DNA of 64,000 nucleotides from Pseudomonas lurida. Lineage in GTDB: Bacteria > Pseudomonadota > Gammaproteobacteria > Pseudomonadales > Pseudomonadaceae. The stretch covers positions 4,261,501 to 4,325,500 of the forward strand of contig NZ_PDJB01000001.1 of the NCBI RefSeq assembly GCF_002563895.1, in the 5' to 3' direction. This document shows positions 18,335 through 28,373 of the stretch, one piece after another. The position numbers and the translations under genes were made by a program. The notes under the pieces were generated by a model. The model ran no database searches. It saw only the letters and a list, made by a program, of their open reading frames with translations, and was not told the DNA's origin. Position 1 is the stretch's first letter. Every line of letters begins with the position of its first letter.

Positions 18335-18503
18335 GGCTGATGCTGAGATTCGCGGAAAGCGTAACCGTAATACTGCTGCGGCAACCCATTGTCGATTCAG
18401 TCATTTGAATACTCCAGTTAGTGTTTTTATAGATCTGGAGAACAGGAGAAACCGCCTCTGATTCATGCAAGGCATGGGTATGACCAGGAGCCATGTACAG
18501 AAC

Positions 18504-19556
18504 TTAAATTGGGTCGATTTTGATGATCGAACCGCTTCTTGCGGCCTCTGAGATTGCTTCGGTGATGATGAGATTCCGTAGTCCGTCGCGCACGGAGACC
18601 AGAGGCAGTTCCGTACCTCGTATGACGTTGCAGAAGTGATCCAGTTGGATTTCAAGCGGGTCTTTTCGGTTAATGCTAGCGACCCCTGTACGAAAGGGTT
18701 TCCACCATGACCGGTCTTTGGGGGCTGCGTAGTATTTGAGCCGCATTGTTGGAACTGACAGCGAGCCGTTTTTACCAATGATGACGTAGCAATCTTCATC
18801 CTCGTAGGTGGGATAGCTCTTATTCTCCTGTGATGTTTGTTCCCAACTGCGGGCGCACCCGGCGCTGTCAGAAAGCAAGAATGAACCCAGCACGCCGCTC
18901 TCAAAGCGCAGGCCGATACACACGGTATCTTCAACAGGAAATCCACGTGCGGCATTTGACTGCATCGCCTGAACAGCAACAATTTCACCGCATAGCGAAC
19001 GCAGGTTGCCGATCTCATGAATCATGTTGATCAGGATTGGACCACCACCTTCCTGGCGTCGCCATACAGCAGAATCGAAATAGTCATCCGGTTTGTAGAA
19101 CAAAGCGCTCCCCTGCACAGCAACGAGATCTCCTAGGATATCGTCACGTATGACCTCGCGAGCACTGTCAAGTATTGGGCTGTACGCACGATGATGCCCG
19201 ACGAGCAGCTTAGCGCCGGTGGCGTCAGCGGCCGCGAGTAACCGCTTGCCTTCCTCAACGTTGTGCGCCACCGGTTTCTCGATTAAAGCGGCAACGCCAA
19301 CCTCAATGCATTGCAAGGTCTGTTCGACATGTAGCGCGTTTGGGGTGGCGAGGATGACACCATCAGGCTTGTCCTCGGCGAAGCAGGTAGCAAGGCTTGA
19401 ATATTGGCAGACCCCAAGTGAATCTAAGTAGGGTGTATCAATTTGAAGCGGATCGATAACTGATGCCAGTTCACAGGAAGAACTCGCCCGGATGAGTTCA
19501 ATATGGCGTCGACCGATGAGGCCGGCGCCGGCTACCACAATTCTGATTTTGGACAT
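18504..19556 (-). CDS. Gfo/Idh/MocA-family NAD(P)-dependent oxidoreductase
   Basis: 350 aa. N-terminal Rossmann domain starting KIRIVVAGAGLIGRRHIELI, followed by the family's EKPVAHNVEEGKRL motif (Lys-Pro, near residue 93) and a C-terminal alpha/beta domain with GGGPILINMIHEIG (about 175-190). Such enzymes oxidise sugars, inositols or related polyols; the substrate cannot be told. It is divergent from a LysR gene 110 bp away, its likely regulator. Confidence 0.88.
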   Translation of the reverse strand: MSKIRIVVAGAGLIGRRHIELIRASSSCELASVIDPLQIDTPYLDSLGVCQYSSLATCFAEDKPDGVILATPNALHVEQTLQCIEVGVAALIEKPVAHNVEEGKRLLAAADATGAKLLVGHHRAYSPILDSAREVIRDDILGDLVAVQGSALFYKPDDYFDSAVWRRQEGGGPILINMIHEIGNLRSLCGEIVAVQAMQSNAARGFPVEDTVCIGLRFESGVLGSFLLSDSAGCARSWEQTSQENKSYPTYEDEDCYVIIGKNGSLSVPTMRLKYYAAPKDRSWWKPFRTGVASINRKDPLEIQLDHFCNVIRGTELPLVSVRDGLRNLIITEAISEAARSGSIIKIDPI

Positions 19557-19666
19557 GCTTTAATCTTCGCGAGAGTTATTGTTATAAATCTCGACATGAT
19601 AAAGGTCGGGATTCGATCTGCTAGGATCAAGGCTACTATCAGCCAGTAAGTCTATAATTGGGCCAT

Positions 19667-20608
19667 ATGGAAAATAAGAATTCTCCCATAGTGAACAATG
19701 ATCCCTTCCTCAGGGATTTGCTTCTGTTCTCCGTTATCGCAAAACGTGGCAGTTTTATCGCCGCGGGGACCGAACTTGGAATTTCTCCCGCTCACGTCAG
19801 CAAGCGTGTGTTGGCGCTGGAGGAAGCGCTGGGTTGTAAGCTGTTTAACCGCACGACCAGGCGTGTTTCGATCACCCAAGATGGGGAGACAATGCTCGTT
19901 TGGGCGCAAACGATCATGGACAACGTCAATGGGATGCTTGAAACATCACTGGGTGATCGTATCGAACCCAGGGGCATGCTACGTATCAGTACCAGCCAGC
20001 GAATCGGGCGATTTCATATCGCCCCAGTGCTTACATTGCTTCGTAAACGCCATCCTAAGCTAGAGGTATGGCTGGAATTGGTTGACCGTCGAACTGATCT
20101 CATTCGCGAGCAGTTCGACATCGACATCCGAGTTGGAGAAGTTCACGAACAGAATCTAATTGTCCACAAGATCGCGGATAGTCAGAGGATCCTCTGTGCT
20201 GCACCAACTTACCTGAAGGAACGAGGGAATCCAGCAGCCTTGAACGATCTTCAACGCCATGATTGTCTGCTTTTTCGTGGCAGGGATCAGAGCTTTGGCG
20301 TATGGCGCTTAGAGGGGCCTAACGGCCCTGAGTCGGTTAAGGTCACAGGGCCGATGGCGTCTAACCACAGCGATATCGTCCGAGAATGGGCGCATGAAGG
20401 TTTCGGAGTCATAATGGCATCAACCTGGGACGTTGCTCCGAGCATAAGTAACGGGAAGCTTGCCCGCATTTTGCCTGCTTATTTTCAGCCAGCAGACGTG
20501 TCCGCAGTGACCACGGTTCGGGCTTCTGGGTCGATGAAAATAAGGGTATGTCTGGAGTTTCTAAGTGCACACTTAAGCTCAGGGCCTTATGCATTGAGAA
20601 ATAAATAG
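19667..20608 (+). CDS. LysR-family transcriptional regulator
   Basis: 313 aa. Winged helix at about residues 12-70 (FSVIAKRGSFIAAGTELGIS, KLFNRTTRRVSITQDGE), then a substrate-binding domain of the DmlR/CrgA branch. Start at ATG 19667; a TTG three codons upstream is also possible. It probably controls the divergent Gfo/Idh gene. Confidence 0.88.
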   Translation: MENKNSPIVNNDPFLRDLLLFSVIAKRGSFIAAGTELGISPAHVSKRVLALEEALGCKLFNRTTRRVSITQDGETMLVWAQTIMDNVNGMLETSLGDRIEPRGMLRISTSQRIGRFHIAPVLTLLRKRHPKLEVWLELVDRRTDLIREQFDIDIRVGEVHEQNLIVHKIADSQRILCAAPTYLKERGNPAALNDLQRHDCLLFRGRDQSFGVWRLEGPNGPESVKVTGPMASNHSDIVREWAHEGFGVIMASTWDVAPSISNGKLARILPAYFQPADVSAVTTVRASGSMKIRVCLEFLSAHLSSGPYALRNK

Positions 20609-20808
20609 TTTTTTCACCTGGCACTTTTTCTTCGGCGCGACCTGTAGCCGATTTCGAATTCATAGTCGGTGAAGTAATAGCTGATGCCCTTCTGTTCGCA
20701 TTCGGCCAACTTACGACCGAAAACTGGTCGTCCGATTGTGTTGAAGAAGTCAGTTTTTCCGTAAGCGTCTGGGCAACACAGGTCGAGAGTCAGTCGTTCT
20801 CCTAAGCA

Positions 20809-20846
20809 ATCGAGCATTTCGGCACTGTTATCGAGCATTTCGGCAC
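20809..20846 (-). repeat. Tandem 17-bp repeats resembling an IS21-type end
   Basis: ATCGAGCATTTCGGCAC occurs at 20809-20825 and 20830-20846, period 21 bp; on the minus strand it reads GTGCCGAAATGCTCGAT. IS21-family elements of Pseudomonas carry such repeated terminal sequences beginning TGTgCCGAAAT. No istA/istB genes are present nearby, so this is an orphan end. Confidence 0.45.
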
Positions 20847-20907
20847 AGTAACCACTCTTTACTCAACCTAGACTCGAGCTTCACTTTAAGACTCAGATGG
20901 AGTCACG

Positions 20908-21447
20908 ATGAGAATCAGATCAATCCTACCTGCACTTTCCATGGCAGTAACACTCAGTGGATACGCTGCCGATTTCTCACTGACGAGCCGGGATATTGCC
21001 GATAATCGACCGCTGACCAGTCGTGAAGTGTTCCAAGGCTTCGGCTGCGAAGGTGGCAACACTTCTCCAGAGCTTTCCTGGATAAACGCCCCTGCGGGTA
21101 CTAAAAGCTACGCGATCACCGTTTACGATCCCGATGCACCAACCGGTAGCGGTTGGTGGCATTGGACGGTGTTTAACCTGCCAGCTTCCACCAATAGCTT
21201 GCCAAGAGGAGTGGGGGCGAACCTGCCTGTCGGTGCAGTACAAGGGCGAACCGATTACGGCCAGCCGGGATTTGGCGGAGTATGCCCACCTGCGGGAGAT
21301 AAACCTCATCGCTATGAATTCACTGTATGGGCATTAAAAGTCGATAAGCTACCGCTCGACAACCAGGCAAGCGGAGCCTTGGTGGGTTATATGCTCAACG
21401 CCAACGCCTTGGCCAAAGCGACCATTACTTCAACTTACGGACGTTAA
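20908..21447 (+). CDS. YbhB/YbcL-family PEBP (Raf-kinase-inhibitor-like) protein
   Basis: 179 aa with a signal peptide (residues 1-20, ending SGYAA) and the PEBP fold: SPELSWINAPAGTKSYAITVYDPDAPTGSGWWHWTVFNLP, with the conserved DPDAP and GxxHW ligand-site motifs, and GVCPPAGDKPHRYEFTVWAL. Bacterial PEBPs are periplasmic or cytoplasmic and bind small anionic ligands; their roles are poorly defined. The downstream araC-type gene begins 5 nt after its stop, so they are likely co-transcribed. Confidence 0.9.
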   Translation: MRIRSILPALSMAVTLSGYAADFSLTSRDIADNRPLTSREVFQGFGCEGGNTSPELSWINAPAGTKSYAITVYDPDAPTGSGWWHWTVFNLPASTNSLPRGVGANLPVGAVQGRTDYGQPGFGGVCPPAGDKPHRYEFTVWALKVDKLPLDNQASGALVGYMLNANALAKATITSTYGR

Positions 21448-21452
21448 GCACG

Positions 21453-22271
21453 ATGCGCCCTTGTGACGGCATACAGCACCGCGAAAATATTATCGATGCA
21501 TGTGTCATACGGGCGCGACACCCCCTTACTTTGCCAAGGGTTCCGGTGTTCGTGACCACCTTATGTCGAGTGCAACAAGGGGAAAAATTATTGCAATGGG
21601 ATGATCGTGAGATGCGCGCAGGGCCTCATCATCTGATTCTGATGCCGGCCGGGCGCGAGCTTGGTATCTCCAACATCCCAGGCCCTCACGGTCACTACAT
21701 CGCCGATGCGGTGACCTTCCCCGTCTCGACATTGCGTAACTTCAGCACCCGATATGGCCAGCAGATTATAAGCCGTCGCGATGTACTGAAGACCGACCTA
21801 TGCGTTCCTTTGGACAGGCACACAACGCAGGCATGGGAGCAGTTGTTGGCCGCCATCAATGGGAATGCCCCCCAGGCACTATGCACACATTATGGGGAAG
21901 CTGTTCTTCTGAGCCTATGCCTTGGCGGCCAGGTCGGACCTCTGCTGATGGGACGCAACGATCCACTGTGTGAACGTGTGCAGCAACTGATAATGGCCAG
22001 CCCGGAAAGAAACTGGACGGTTGCAAGCATCGCACAACACATGAATCTGGGTGAGTCGACTTTGCGGCGCCAACTGGCGAAAGAGGGTAATAGTTTCAGG
22101 AATATTTTGGAGAGCGTTCGACTGTCGACAGCATTGCAACGATTGCAAACAACTTCTCGCCCGATCGGTGAAATCGCCGGTGCGTGCGGTTACGCCTCGG
22201 CCTCACGTTTTGCTGTTCGCTTTCGCCTACACTATGGCCTGTCACCACGTGAATTGCGGGCAGCGATATGA
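21453..22271 (+). CDS. AraC-family transcriptional regulator
   Basis: 272 aa. N-terminal cupin-like effector domain (about 1-165) and C-terminal double helix-turn-helix (about 175-270) with WTVASIAQHMNLGESTLRRQL and IGEIAGACGYASASRFAVRF, then FRLHYGLSPRELR. It follows the PEBP gene closely and probably regulates that operon. Confidence 0.9.
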   Translation: MRPCDGIQHRENIIDACVIRARHPLTLPRVPVFVTTLCRVQQGEKLLQWDDREMRAGPHHLILMPAGRELGISNIPGPHGHYIADAVTFPVSTLRNFSTRYGQQIISRRDVLKTDLCVPLDRHTTQAWEQLLAAINGNAPQALCTHYGEAVLLSLCLGGQVGPLLMGRNDPLCERVQQLIMASPERNWTVASIAQHMNLGESTLRRQLAKEGNSFRNILESVRLSTALQRLQTTSRPIGEIAGACGYASASRFAVRFRLHYGLSPRELRAAI

Positions 22272-22382
22272 GCATATCCGTGAGGTCTTCGCCTATTGTT
22301 GCTGCCCTACACGCGATTGACCCTCGCGCTCGACGTAACACGGACTACTGTCGATATCTTCGGACTGTCATCCCGTTGTGCA

Positions 22383-23062
22383 ACTAAAGCGATTGACAGC
22401 ATGCGGCAGCAATTGGCGATTCACTCGCCCTCTGCATGGGCAGCCGCGTGAGCACATCTTTCAAATAAGCATGCGGATCATGGCCATTCAATCGCGAAGA
22501 CTAGATCAAAGTCATTATCGCCCCGCTGCCCGTTTTACGCTGCGTAGCGACCCTGCGAAGAGCCAACTCTTGGGTCCACGAGCCCATGGTCAGATTTGGC
22601 TTTCGCGCCAGATATTATCAATGGGTACGGCCACGTCATCGAGGTAGCGCGTGAGCGCTATCCAGTGTTTGAGGTCCAACACCTTGGCGATGACCAATTC
22701 CTCAGGCACTAACTGCCAATAGGCGATCATCCAAGTATGAAGTGAGTCGATGATCCGCGGTACTTTTTCCTGCCGTATTCGTTGCCGGGCCTCCGTCTCC
22801 AGCTCACGGACTTCTCGTTCAACTTGAACAAGGCCGAATCTAGTTCAACGCTTATTCGCTAACGTGGCTTTTGTTGGTCGCGTTTAAGTCGAAGAAATTT
22901 CGGCGGGCATGGGCCACGCAGCCGATCTCCATGACGCGCACCTCAAAGCCTGCCTTGTAGCCCGCGAAGTCTTCACAGACCTGCATGCAGTTTCAGTTGC
23001 CCAGGAAGGCTCGAACATGTTCGCCAGCGCGGCTCGGGCTGAAATCGTAAACGACAGCAGCA
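22383..23062 (-). pseudogene. IS66-family TnpC transposase remnant
   Basis: The minus strand encodes scattered pieces of IS66 TnpC in several frames with stops: AVVYDFSPSRAGEHVRAF (near 23050), VCEDFAGYKAGFEVRVMEIG then CVAHARRNFFDL (22980-22880), LDDVAVPIDN (near 22630), and LNGHDPHAYLKDVLTRLP (near 22450). These match the better preserved TnpC at 29.1-30.6 kb. The N-terminal half and both ends of the element are missing. Confidence 0.85.
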
Positions 23063-23224
23063 AGTTTGAGAACTGGCTGGTGGCAAAAATTTTAAATACT
23101 AAAAAAACTTAACCAGGTAATGAAAAACAACGCAATTGAAAAATACTTTATATTCACTAAGAATTCGTAGGGGCGTTTGTTTACGCATGACGCCGCTTAT
23201 TCATCAGACACCCTTTAATTTCCA

Positions 23225-23443
23225 TTATTGTTTATGAAACCTCCAAAACCAAAGAAATGCAGCAGCCACAACAAGAGTCTGCCAAACCATAACGAGCAGC
23301 GTTCCTGAATCATGCTTCATCTCAACTAGCCGGAAATCATCGATAGCAACTCCTGTTAAAAACATCACAACTATGAACATAAAAAATAAAAAAATGATGA
23401 CTTCAAATACTCTTGCAATAATTTTTTTTCGCGCTGTGCTCAT
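23225..23443 (-). CDS. Small membrane protein, unrecognised
   Basis: 72 aa with two transmembrane segments (about residues 12-33 and 49-68) and a basic N-terminus (MSTARKKIIARVF). The region is AT-rich compared with the flanking core genes, consistent with acquired DNA. No family recognised. Confidence 0.5.
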   Translation of the reverse strand: MSTARKKIIARVFEVIIFLFFMFIVVMFLTGVAIDDFRLVEMKHDSGTLLVMVWQTLVVAAAFLWFWRFHKQ

Positions 23444-23523
23444 TATTACTCTCCGAGAAGCTTGCCACTGATCATATAAAATCTATTGAAGTTACCGCTC
23501 TAGCTTAACCACTCGCGACCACA

Positions 23524-24062
23524 CTAGTGCTGTGTCCGACGGCACAAAGGAGTGCAAACATCCTTGACTTTGCTAAACTGCTCGATTGGTAACTTTGTTA
23601 TGTTGTCTCTGGACACATTCACTCGAATGTAACTGTAATACGTCCCATTGAAACAATATTGGTCGTTGCGGTGAGCGACGCATGTATGCTCGCAACATTT
23701 GCCGGATTTATTACCCTGCTGGATTAATTCCCACAAACTACAGGGTTGCCGCCAAACGCTCGAATGCACTCATTCATTTGGCGAACGTTAAGATTATCAA
23801 TGCTCGGATTTCCAGTGACTTCAGGCCGAGGCTTTTGAATGAACAAAAAATTTATACTCGGTGTGTTTTGTTTTATAGAAAATAGCTTTTGCTCGGGATT
23901 GACCTCTCCCACCATAGACTCTAGTGAATTCAACGAGCGACCAGAAGTTACTTCATACTTTTGCGGCAACGATCTATTGGGGGACTCGACTGCTAAAGAC
24001 ATCGCGGATAGACTGCTAAGAAAAATGCAAATAGCAGTTTTTTTGTACATACCCATTTTCAC
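23524..24062 (-). CDS. Cys-rich secreted protein, apparently split by a frameshift
   Basis: The first frame (24062-23724, 112 aa) begins with a signal peptide (KTAICIFLSSLSAMSLAVES) and ends NECIRAFGGNPVVCGN. In the overlapping frame (23769-23524) the sequence continues LIQQGNKSGKCCEHTCVAHR and ends KVKDVCTPLCRRTQH, with eight or so cysteines. Together they would make one secreted protein of about 185 aa. Alternatively the 112-aa protein is complete and the second frame is chance. Not recognised. Confidence 0.45.
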
Positions 24063-24234
24063 CCCCCATAAACTATAACTAATAGTAACGCCAATCAGAT
24101 TAGATAATTAATTTGAAAATGGACAACAAGGGCGGCCAGTTGGACTACCCAAAAACAGATGTTCCAAAGATCAAATTTCCCATTCGCATCCACAGAATCA
24201 TTTCACCCTTGATAACTTTATAAAAAAGAGGCAT

Positions 24235-24256
24235 AAAAAAGGGGCTTATACGCCCC
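24235..24256 (-). terminator. Rho-independent terminator
   Basis: On the minus strand GGGGC-loop-GCCCC is followed by TTTTTT. It ends leftward transcription coming from the candidate RNA at 24278-24370. Confidence 0.7.
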
Positions 24257-24277
24257 AAAGCAGAAACACAAAGAGGT

Positions 24278-24370
24278 AAAAACTCGCTAATACCGAAAAA
24301 GCCTTCCTGGCACTCCCTCTGATCATTAGCCCCTTTTCACTGCTGATCAAAGCTAGTCGGTATTAGCGAG
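24278..24370 (-). ncRNA. Candidate structured RNA with a 14-bp closing stem and two inner hairpins
   Basis: CTCGCTAATACCGA (24283-24296) and its perfect reverse complement (24357-24370) close a 60-nt interior. On the minus strand the interior holds a hairpin closed by CTTTGATCA/TGATCAGAG and a second small hairpin GCC-AGGAA-GGC (24301-24311), giving a three-way junction. The closing stem is followed on the minus strand by U5 (24282-24278), and a second terminator lies 25 nt further on. No coding potential was seen. The strand is chosen from the U tracts. It could instead be a MITE-like repeat. Confidence 0.45.
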
Positions 24371-25393
24371 CGGACAATAACGGCATTTATCTTGATTTAA
24401 GAAGCGAGGTAAAGAACCCCAAATCAAGAAAATGCTATGTATCGCCGGCACCATCGGATCCTGGGTTCGGGTATGAGAACGAACCGAGGTTCTGTGGCAC
24501 GCATCCAGTATGATCACTTAGCAGCAAACGAAAAAAGTTATTAATCATTAAATTAAACAATAAATAAATCATTAATCTTTAGCGCCTTCTCAGCTTTGAC
24601 ATCCATCCCTACAGCAAGGGCGAGGTCATGCCTGAAAAATCAAATTAATCCAACCTGCACCAGTCGTGCTCAATGAAATGGATTCGTTTCAGCATCCAGA
24701 GATACTTAACTTCGACGAGGACGGCGGTGACAAGTGCAAAGCCTGGATCACTGAACTGGGTCTGGCCGCGGTAATTCTGAGCTTTCGTGCTTCTGATTGG
24801 GGGCCGACCTGGTGCAGACGCTCCCAATCAAGTCAGATTTGACTAAACTGGTAGGTGAACTCACTGCTTTGACTGGGCCCACATTTTATACTCCCCATCC
24901 TTTGTAAATTAGTAACCAGTTCTGCCTGCAATTCCATAGAACACTGGGTGCGGTACCCAAGAGCATGCTCAACATCACGGTCGGTCCAAGAGGTTTGGAT
25001 GGAAGCTTATGAAGATCATCGGCGCACAAGGTTTCAATTCCCATGAATGTGTTGATGCACCCAGGCAAGAGGATGTTGCGCAGCTACATGTTTTCGATTT
25101 TTCATAAGCTTGTTGGCGCACATAACGCATTTGAGCGAATGGCACAGCGCATGAATGCTCACCCCGACATGCGGACAATCGCCAATCTATCGTCGCCAAC
25201 CCGTTTGGGAACTTGAAGCAATGGGCTTTGGGCAACGAAAAGTTCCTGCGGCGGTAGCTGAAAAAGTACTCGAATGGAAATGGCGCAGACGATAAACGCG
25301 AACTATCTGAAAGCGTCGAAAAACTTGCTGAGTATGAGAGGAATGATGGAGATGATTGCCTGAAAGCCCTTCTGCTTTTCCAAATACGGAAAC
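24371..25393. other. Decayed intergenic region without a recognised gene
   Basis: Only short frames are seen. A plus-strand 32-codon frame from about 25009 (MKIIGAQGFNSHE) has a plausible ribosome site, and a plus-strand segment at 25197-25390 (NPFGNLKQWALGNEKFLRR, stop, then a charged helical stretch) looks like the end of a broken gene. Neither is recognised. The region is probably gene debris next to the autotransporter. Confidence 0.4.
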
Positions 25394-25423
25394 GCAAATC
25401 CCCCGAATCGTCGGGGGATTTGC
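25394..25423. terminator. Strong hairpin terminator
   Basis: GCAAATCCCCCGA and TCGGGGGATTTGC form a perfect 13-bp stem with a 4-nt loop. It lies 156 bp downstream of the autotransporter stop on the minus strand and also follows the plus-strand gene fragment. Confidence 0.7.
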
Positions 25424-25579
25424 TTCTATCCGATACGAGCTGCATTTTCACGCAGCCTGTTCGGTTTTTTTCCGTTCAAGGTAAAGCGTCGATTTCCAGC
25501 CGAACTCAAGTAGGGCAAGGCAGCTCCATTATCGGCAGTCCATACTTGGGGAACGAAAGAAAGTCGTGCGAAGATTTTC

Positions 25580-27802
25580 TTACCACTTCATACGAAGCCC
25601 AAGGGTACCACTAACCGAGTTAGATACGTCAGTGTTACCACCCGCGGTCCATAACTTACCAATTTCACTATACACACCAATCGTTGGGGTCAACTCCAAA
25701 CTAACGCCAGTTGCGAGCTCAACACTTTTTCCGCCAGTAGACGTTGAAACGTCCGTTGTACTCGAACTATTTATAAAACGTGCCACATCAGCACCGTTTG
25801 AAGTCGCGTAGGCATTAACCTGAGCATAAGGCTGCACTGCACCGAGGGAAGTTTCAAATTGGCCTTTCAAGCGTAACCCTGCACGCGCAATCCAGTCGTT
25901 ATCGGTTTTCAATTTCACTTGGGCGCGCGTGATTTTTGAATCTTGCATATCCAAGCGTTGATGAATGATCTGAAGCTGAGGCTCTACACTCCACGAGCCC
26001 GCCCCCAACTGAAAAGATTTACCAACCTCAACGGACCCCAACAAGCTACTGCCTTTACCTTTCGCATGATTTCGGAGAGATTCAACGGTGTAATTATGAT
26101 TGCCCGACTGAATAACCGTATCAACATAAAGGCCGCTATCAGTAGTGTATGTACCATACGCCCCGAAGTACTGGCTGCGAAGGGTATTCTTGCCCGCTTT
26201 CAGATTATTGATACCACCCACGGCCCCCTTTACGCTCGAACTACCTTCCAGTTGACCTATGTAAACACCTGCACGCCAGTTTGAATATGCTAGAAGATCG
26301 CTGCCCAGCTGGAACCCATTAATGTGGCTATTGCTACGAGCTGAAGCTCCGCCGCCTTGCGAAATGTCAACTTCAGATGAAATAACTCGCGTCCAAAGAC
26401 GGCGATCTCCGTCACCCGACGCATTCGACGCTTCGTCGCCTATGCGCTTACGGTAGTCGCCCAGCATGGCCAGATTGCTTTGGCGCAACTGATTGGGTAG
26501 CGCCGAATAGAGTGCTACCTCTGCACGGTAACCTTGCGATCGCACATACCAGTTCTCACCGCCCCCCTTTGCGTCTCCAGCAAAAAGGCCATACTCATAA
26601 GCACCCGCGTCAATCGTCCCTCCGTCAAGCGAAAACGCGTCTTTAGTGGTTTGAGCTGTGGTGGTGGCACCATTTTTTGCAGTAACAACCTCAAGACCAT
26701 CGCCGCTGGTCGCAGCGCCCAAAGCATCGGGGTTTGCAACCTGCACAATAGTTTTTCCGCTGGCCGAAGCAGTTGGACCGTCCAAAATCAGTCGATCGGA
26801 AGTTCCCTTAGTATTCAAACCTACACGCAGAAGACCATTGTTGCCGACGTATTTACCATTAATAGTAAGCGCCGTTCCAGGTTTCGCCCCAACCAATGAA
26901 ACAATGCCGGCATTATCAAGAGAGGCTAGTTTTTGATCAAAACCCGCCAGATCAAGTGTGCCATTTTTTTGGACATCAACCGATGAAGATCCAAAGGCAC
27001 TGGCACGCCCTGCACGCAGCACGCCCCCCTTAACAAGAACGGCACCACCGAACTGCGAATTATCGCCAGTCAGTGTCGTAGTACCAGCTAAAACCTTGAT
27101 CGTCCCCCACCGACCGCCTACACCATTTGTGATACCGTTGGGGTCGCTGCTGATAGGTGCGGAAAAAATATAATTATTCGACGTATGGTTGAATACTAAA
27201 GCGCTATTCACGGAGGTAAACATCAGACTGTTTGTTAAAAACGTGCCCGCAGCCTGCGCCTTGTCCCCTTCCGCAGCTCCAATACTTATAGCAGACTTTC
27301 CTGCATTGCTCAGACCGACTTTCCCTCCTATGTTTGTTGTGCCAACAGCCAATCTACCACCATTAGAAACCACAACTGAAGTGTCTCCATCCCCCCCAAC
27401 ATGCAACCGTGATGCACGCACGTTACTTCCGGCTCCGCTAATTAAAGTCGACTGAGATTCGGCGTTCTTGAGGCCCAAGCCAAGAGTTGCAAAATTTGCT
27501 TTACCACCATTGATAACTTTAAATTCCCCACCGGTTATAAACCCGTTGGCATTACCTACACCAGTGAGAACACCACCATCTATCGTAAGCGGCCCCGAAC
27601 CCTGGAGCATAGCGGCCTTAGGCGAAGTTATCGTAAAAATACCTGTTGGCGTAATTGTCAATCCATCAGAGAGAACGTATTTACCAGTTTGTGCTACAGA
27701 CGTCGACACAACATCAGTAGCAGCCCACCCTGAAACGGCAAACAAAGACATGGGAACCGCAATCCAATGACGCGAAGACATTAGCTTTTTAAATACAAAC
27801 AT
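25580..27802 (-). CDS. Type V autotransporter with passenger and beta-barrel domain
   Basis: About 740 aa. Signal peptide ending VSGWAA, then a beta-helical passenger with the motifs LSDGLTITPTGIFTI, GGVLTGVGNANG and an autotransporter-associated repeat region (WGTIKVLAGTTTLTGDNSQF near 250-300), and a C-terminal barrel from about residue 480 (LWTRVISSEVDISQGGGA), ending GTLGLRMKW with the terminal aromatic residue needed for BAM insertion. The ATG at 27802 precedes the signal peptide directly and is preferred; the frame is open to 27850. The protein probably acts as an adhesin or in biofilm; its ligand is unknown. Confidence 0.87.
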   Translation of the reverse strand: MFVFKKLMSSRHWIAVPMSLFAVSGWAATDVVSTSVAQTGKYVLSDGLTITPTGIFTITSPKAAMLQGSGPLTIDGGVLTGVGNANGFITGGEFKVINGGKANFATLGLGLKNAESQSTLISGAGSNVRASRLHVGGDGDTSVVVSNGGRLAVGTTNIGGKVGLSNAGKSAISIGAAEGDKAQAAGTFLTNSLMFTSVNSALVFNHTSNNYIFSAPISSDPNGITNGVGGRWGTIKVLAGTTTLTGDNSQFGGAVLVKGGVLRAGRASAFGSSSVDVQKNGTLDLAGFDQKLASLDNAGIVSLVGAKPGTALTINGKYVGNNGLLRVGLNTKGTSDRLILDGPTASASGKTIVQVANPDALGAATSGDGLEVVTAKNGATTTAQTTKDAFSLDGGTIDAGAYEYGLFAGDAKGGGENWYVRSQGYRAEVALYSALPNQLRQSNLAMLGDYRKRIGDEASNASGDGDRRLWTRVISSEVDISQGGGASARSNSHINGFQLGSDLLAYSNWRAGVYIGQLEGSSSVKGAVGGINNLKAGKNTLRSQYFGAYGTYTTDSGLYVDTVIQSGNHNYTVESLRNHAKGKGSSLLGSVEVGKSFQLGAGSWSVEPQLQIIHQRLDMQDSKITRAQVKLKTDNDWIARAGLRLKGQFETSLGAVQPYAQVNAYATSNGADVARFINSSSTTDVSTSTGGKSVELATGVSLELTPTIGVYSEIGKLWTAGGNTDVSNSVSGTLGLRMKW

Positions 27803-28270
27803 AAAATCTTTACCCAGCATTAAGTAGTAAGGGTTTAAAGTATCGAACATTGCTCAACACTACTGCAGCGCATGCTGCTACCAGAACGACAATAACGTGG
27901 GGAGTATAATTAAGATAATTTAAAATTATTTTTATTTTTTATAAATATTAATAACCGATAGTTATGCCCCATAGCGCTTAACTCATGACATACAAATCGC
28001 TCTTAGTACACACTCACCCCATCATAACAAAAATACATTAAACTTCAATTTATCCTATCCCCAAATTAAACTTCGATCAATTTATTTTTAGCAAAACGAC
28101 AAATTTTTCAAGTCGGCACTCCAGCGACGCCGCCTCTAAAAAATAGAATTCTAGAACAGTACTTAGCTAAACTTGATTTTCCGCGGATAGCGTCGCTCAC
28201 CCTAAAATATAATTCACCCCTCTAAACTCAGTTGAGTTAAAAATAATACAACTCGCCAGGTAGAAAGAAG
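27803..28270. other. AT-rich upstream region of the autotransporter
   Basis: Strongly AT-rich 470 bp up to the IS66 end, with no gene. It holds a short perfect palindrome (AACTCA-GT-TGAGTT near 28230) and long A/T runs that would suit silencing by MvaT/H-NS-type proteins; that is an inference from composition. Confidence 0.4.
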
Positions 28271-28373
28271 GTAAGCGTCCGGCCAACTCACCTTCCTGAC
28301 CCCAACGCCAAAGGCGATGGTGTCCACCTAATTTAGGTGGACACCATTTCTAGCCTTTTAAGCGGGTCTTTCC

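Noticed and set aside
20614..20838. 74-codon minus frame before the PEBP gene
   Set aside because: Its start lies inside the tandem repeats, and I could not support it as either an IS gene or a chromosomal gene.
24283..24370. CRISPR or integron attC site
   Set aside because: Only one pair of inverted arms, no repeat-spacer array, and no attC core sites (GTTRRRY).
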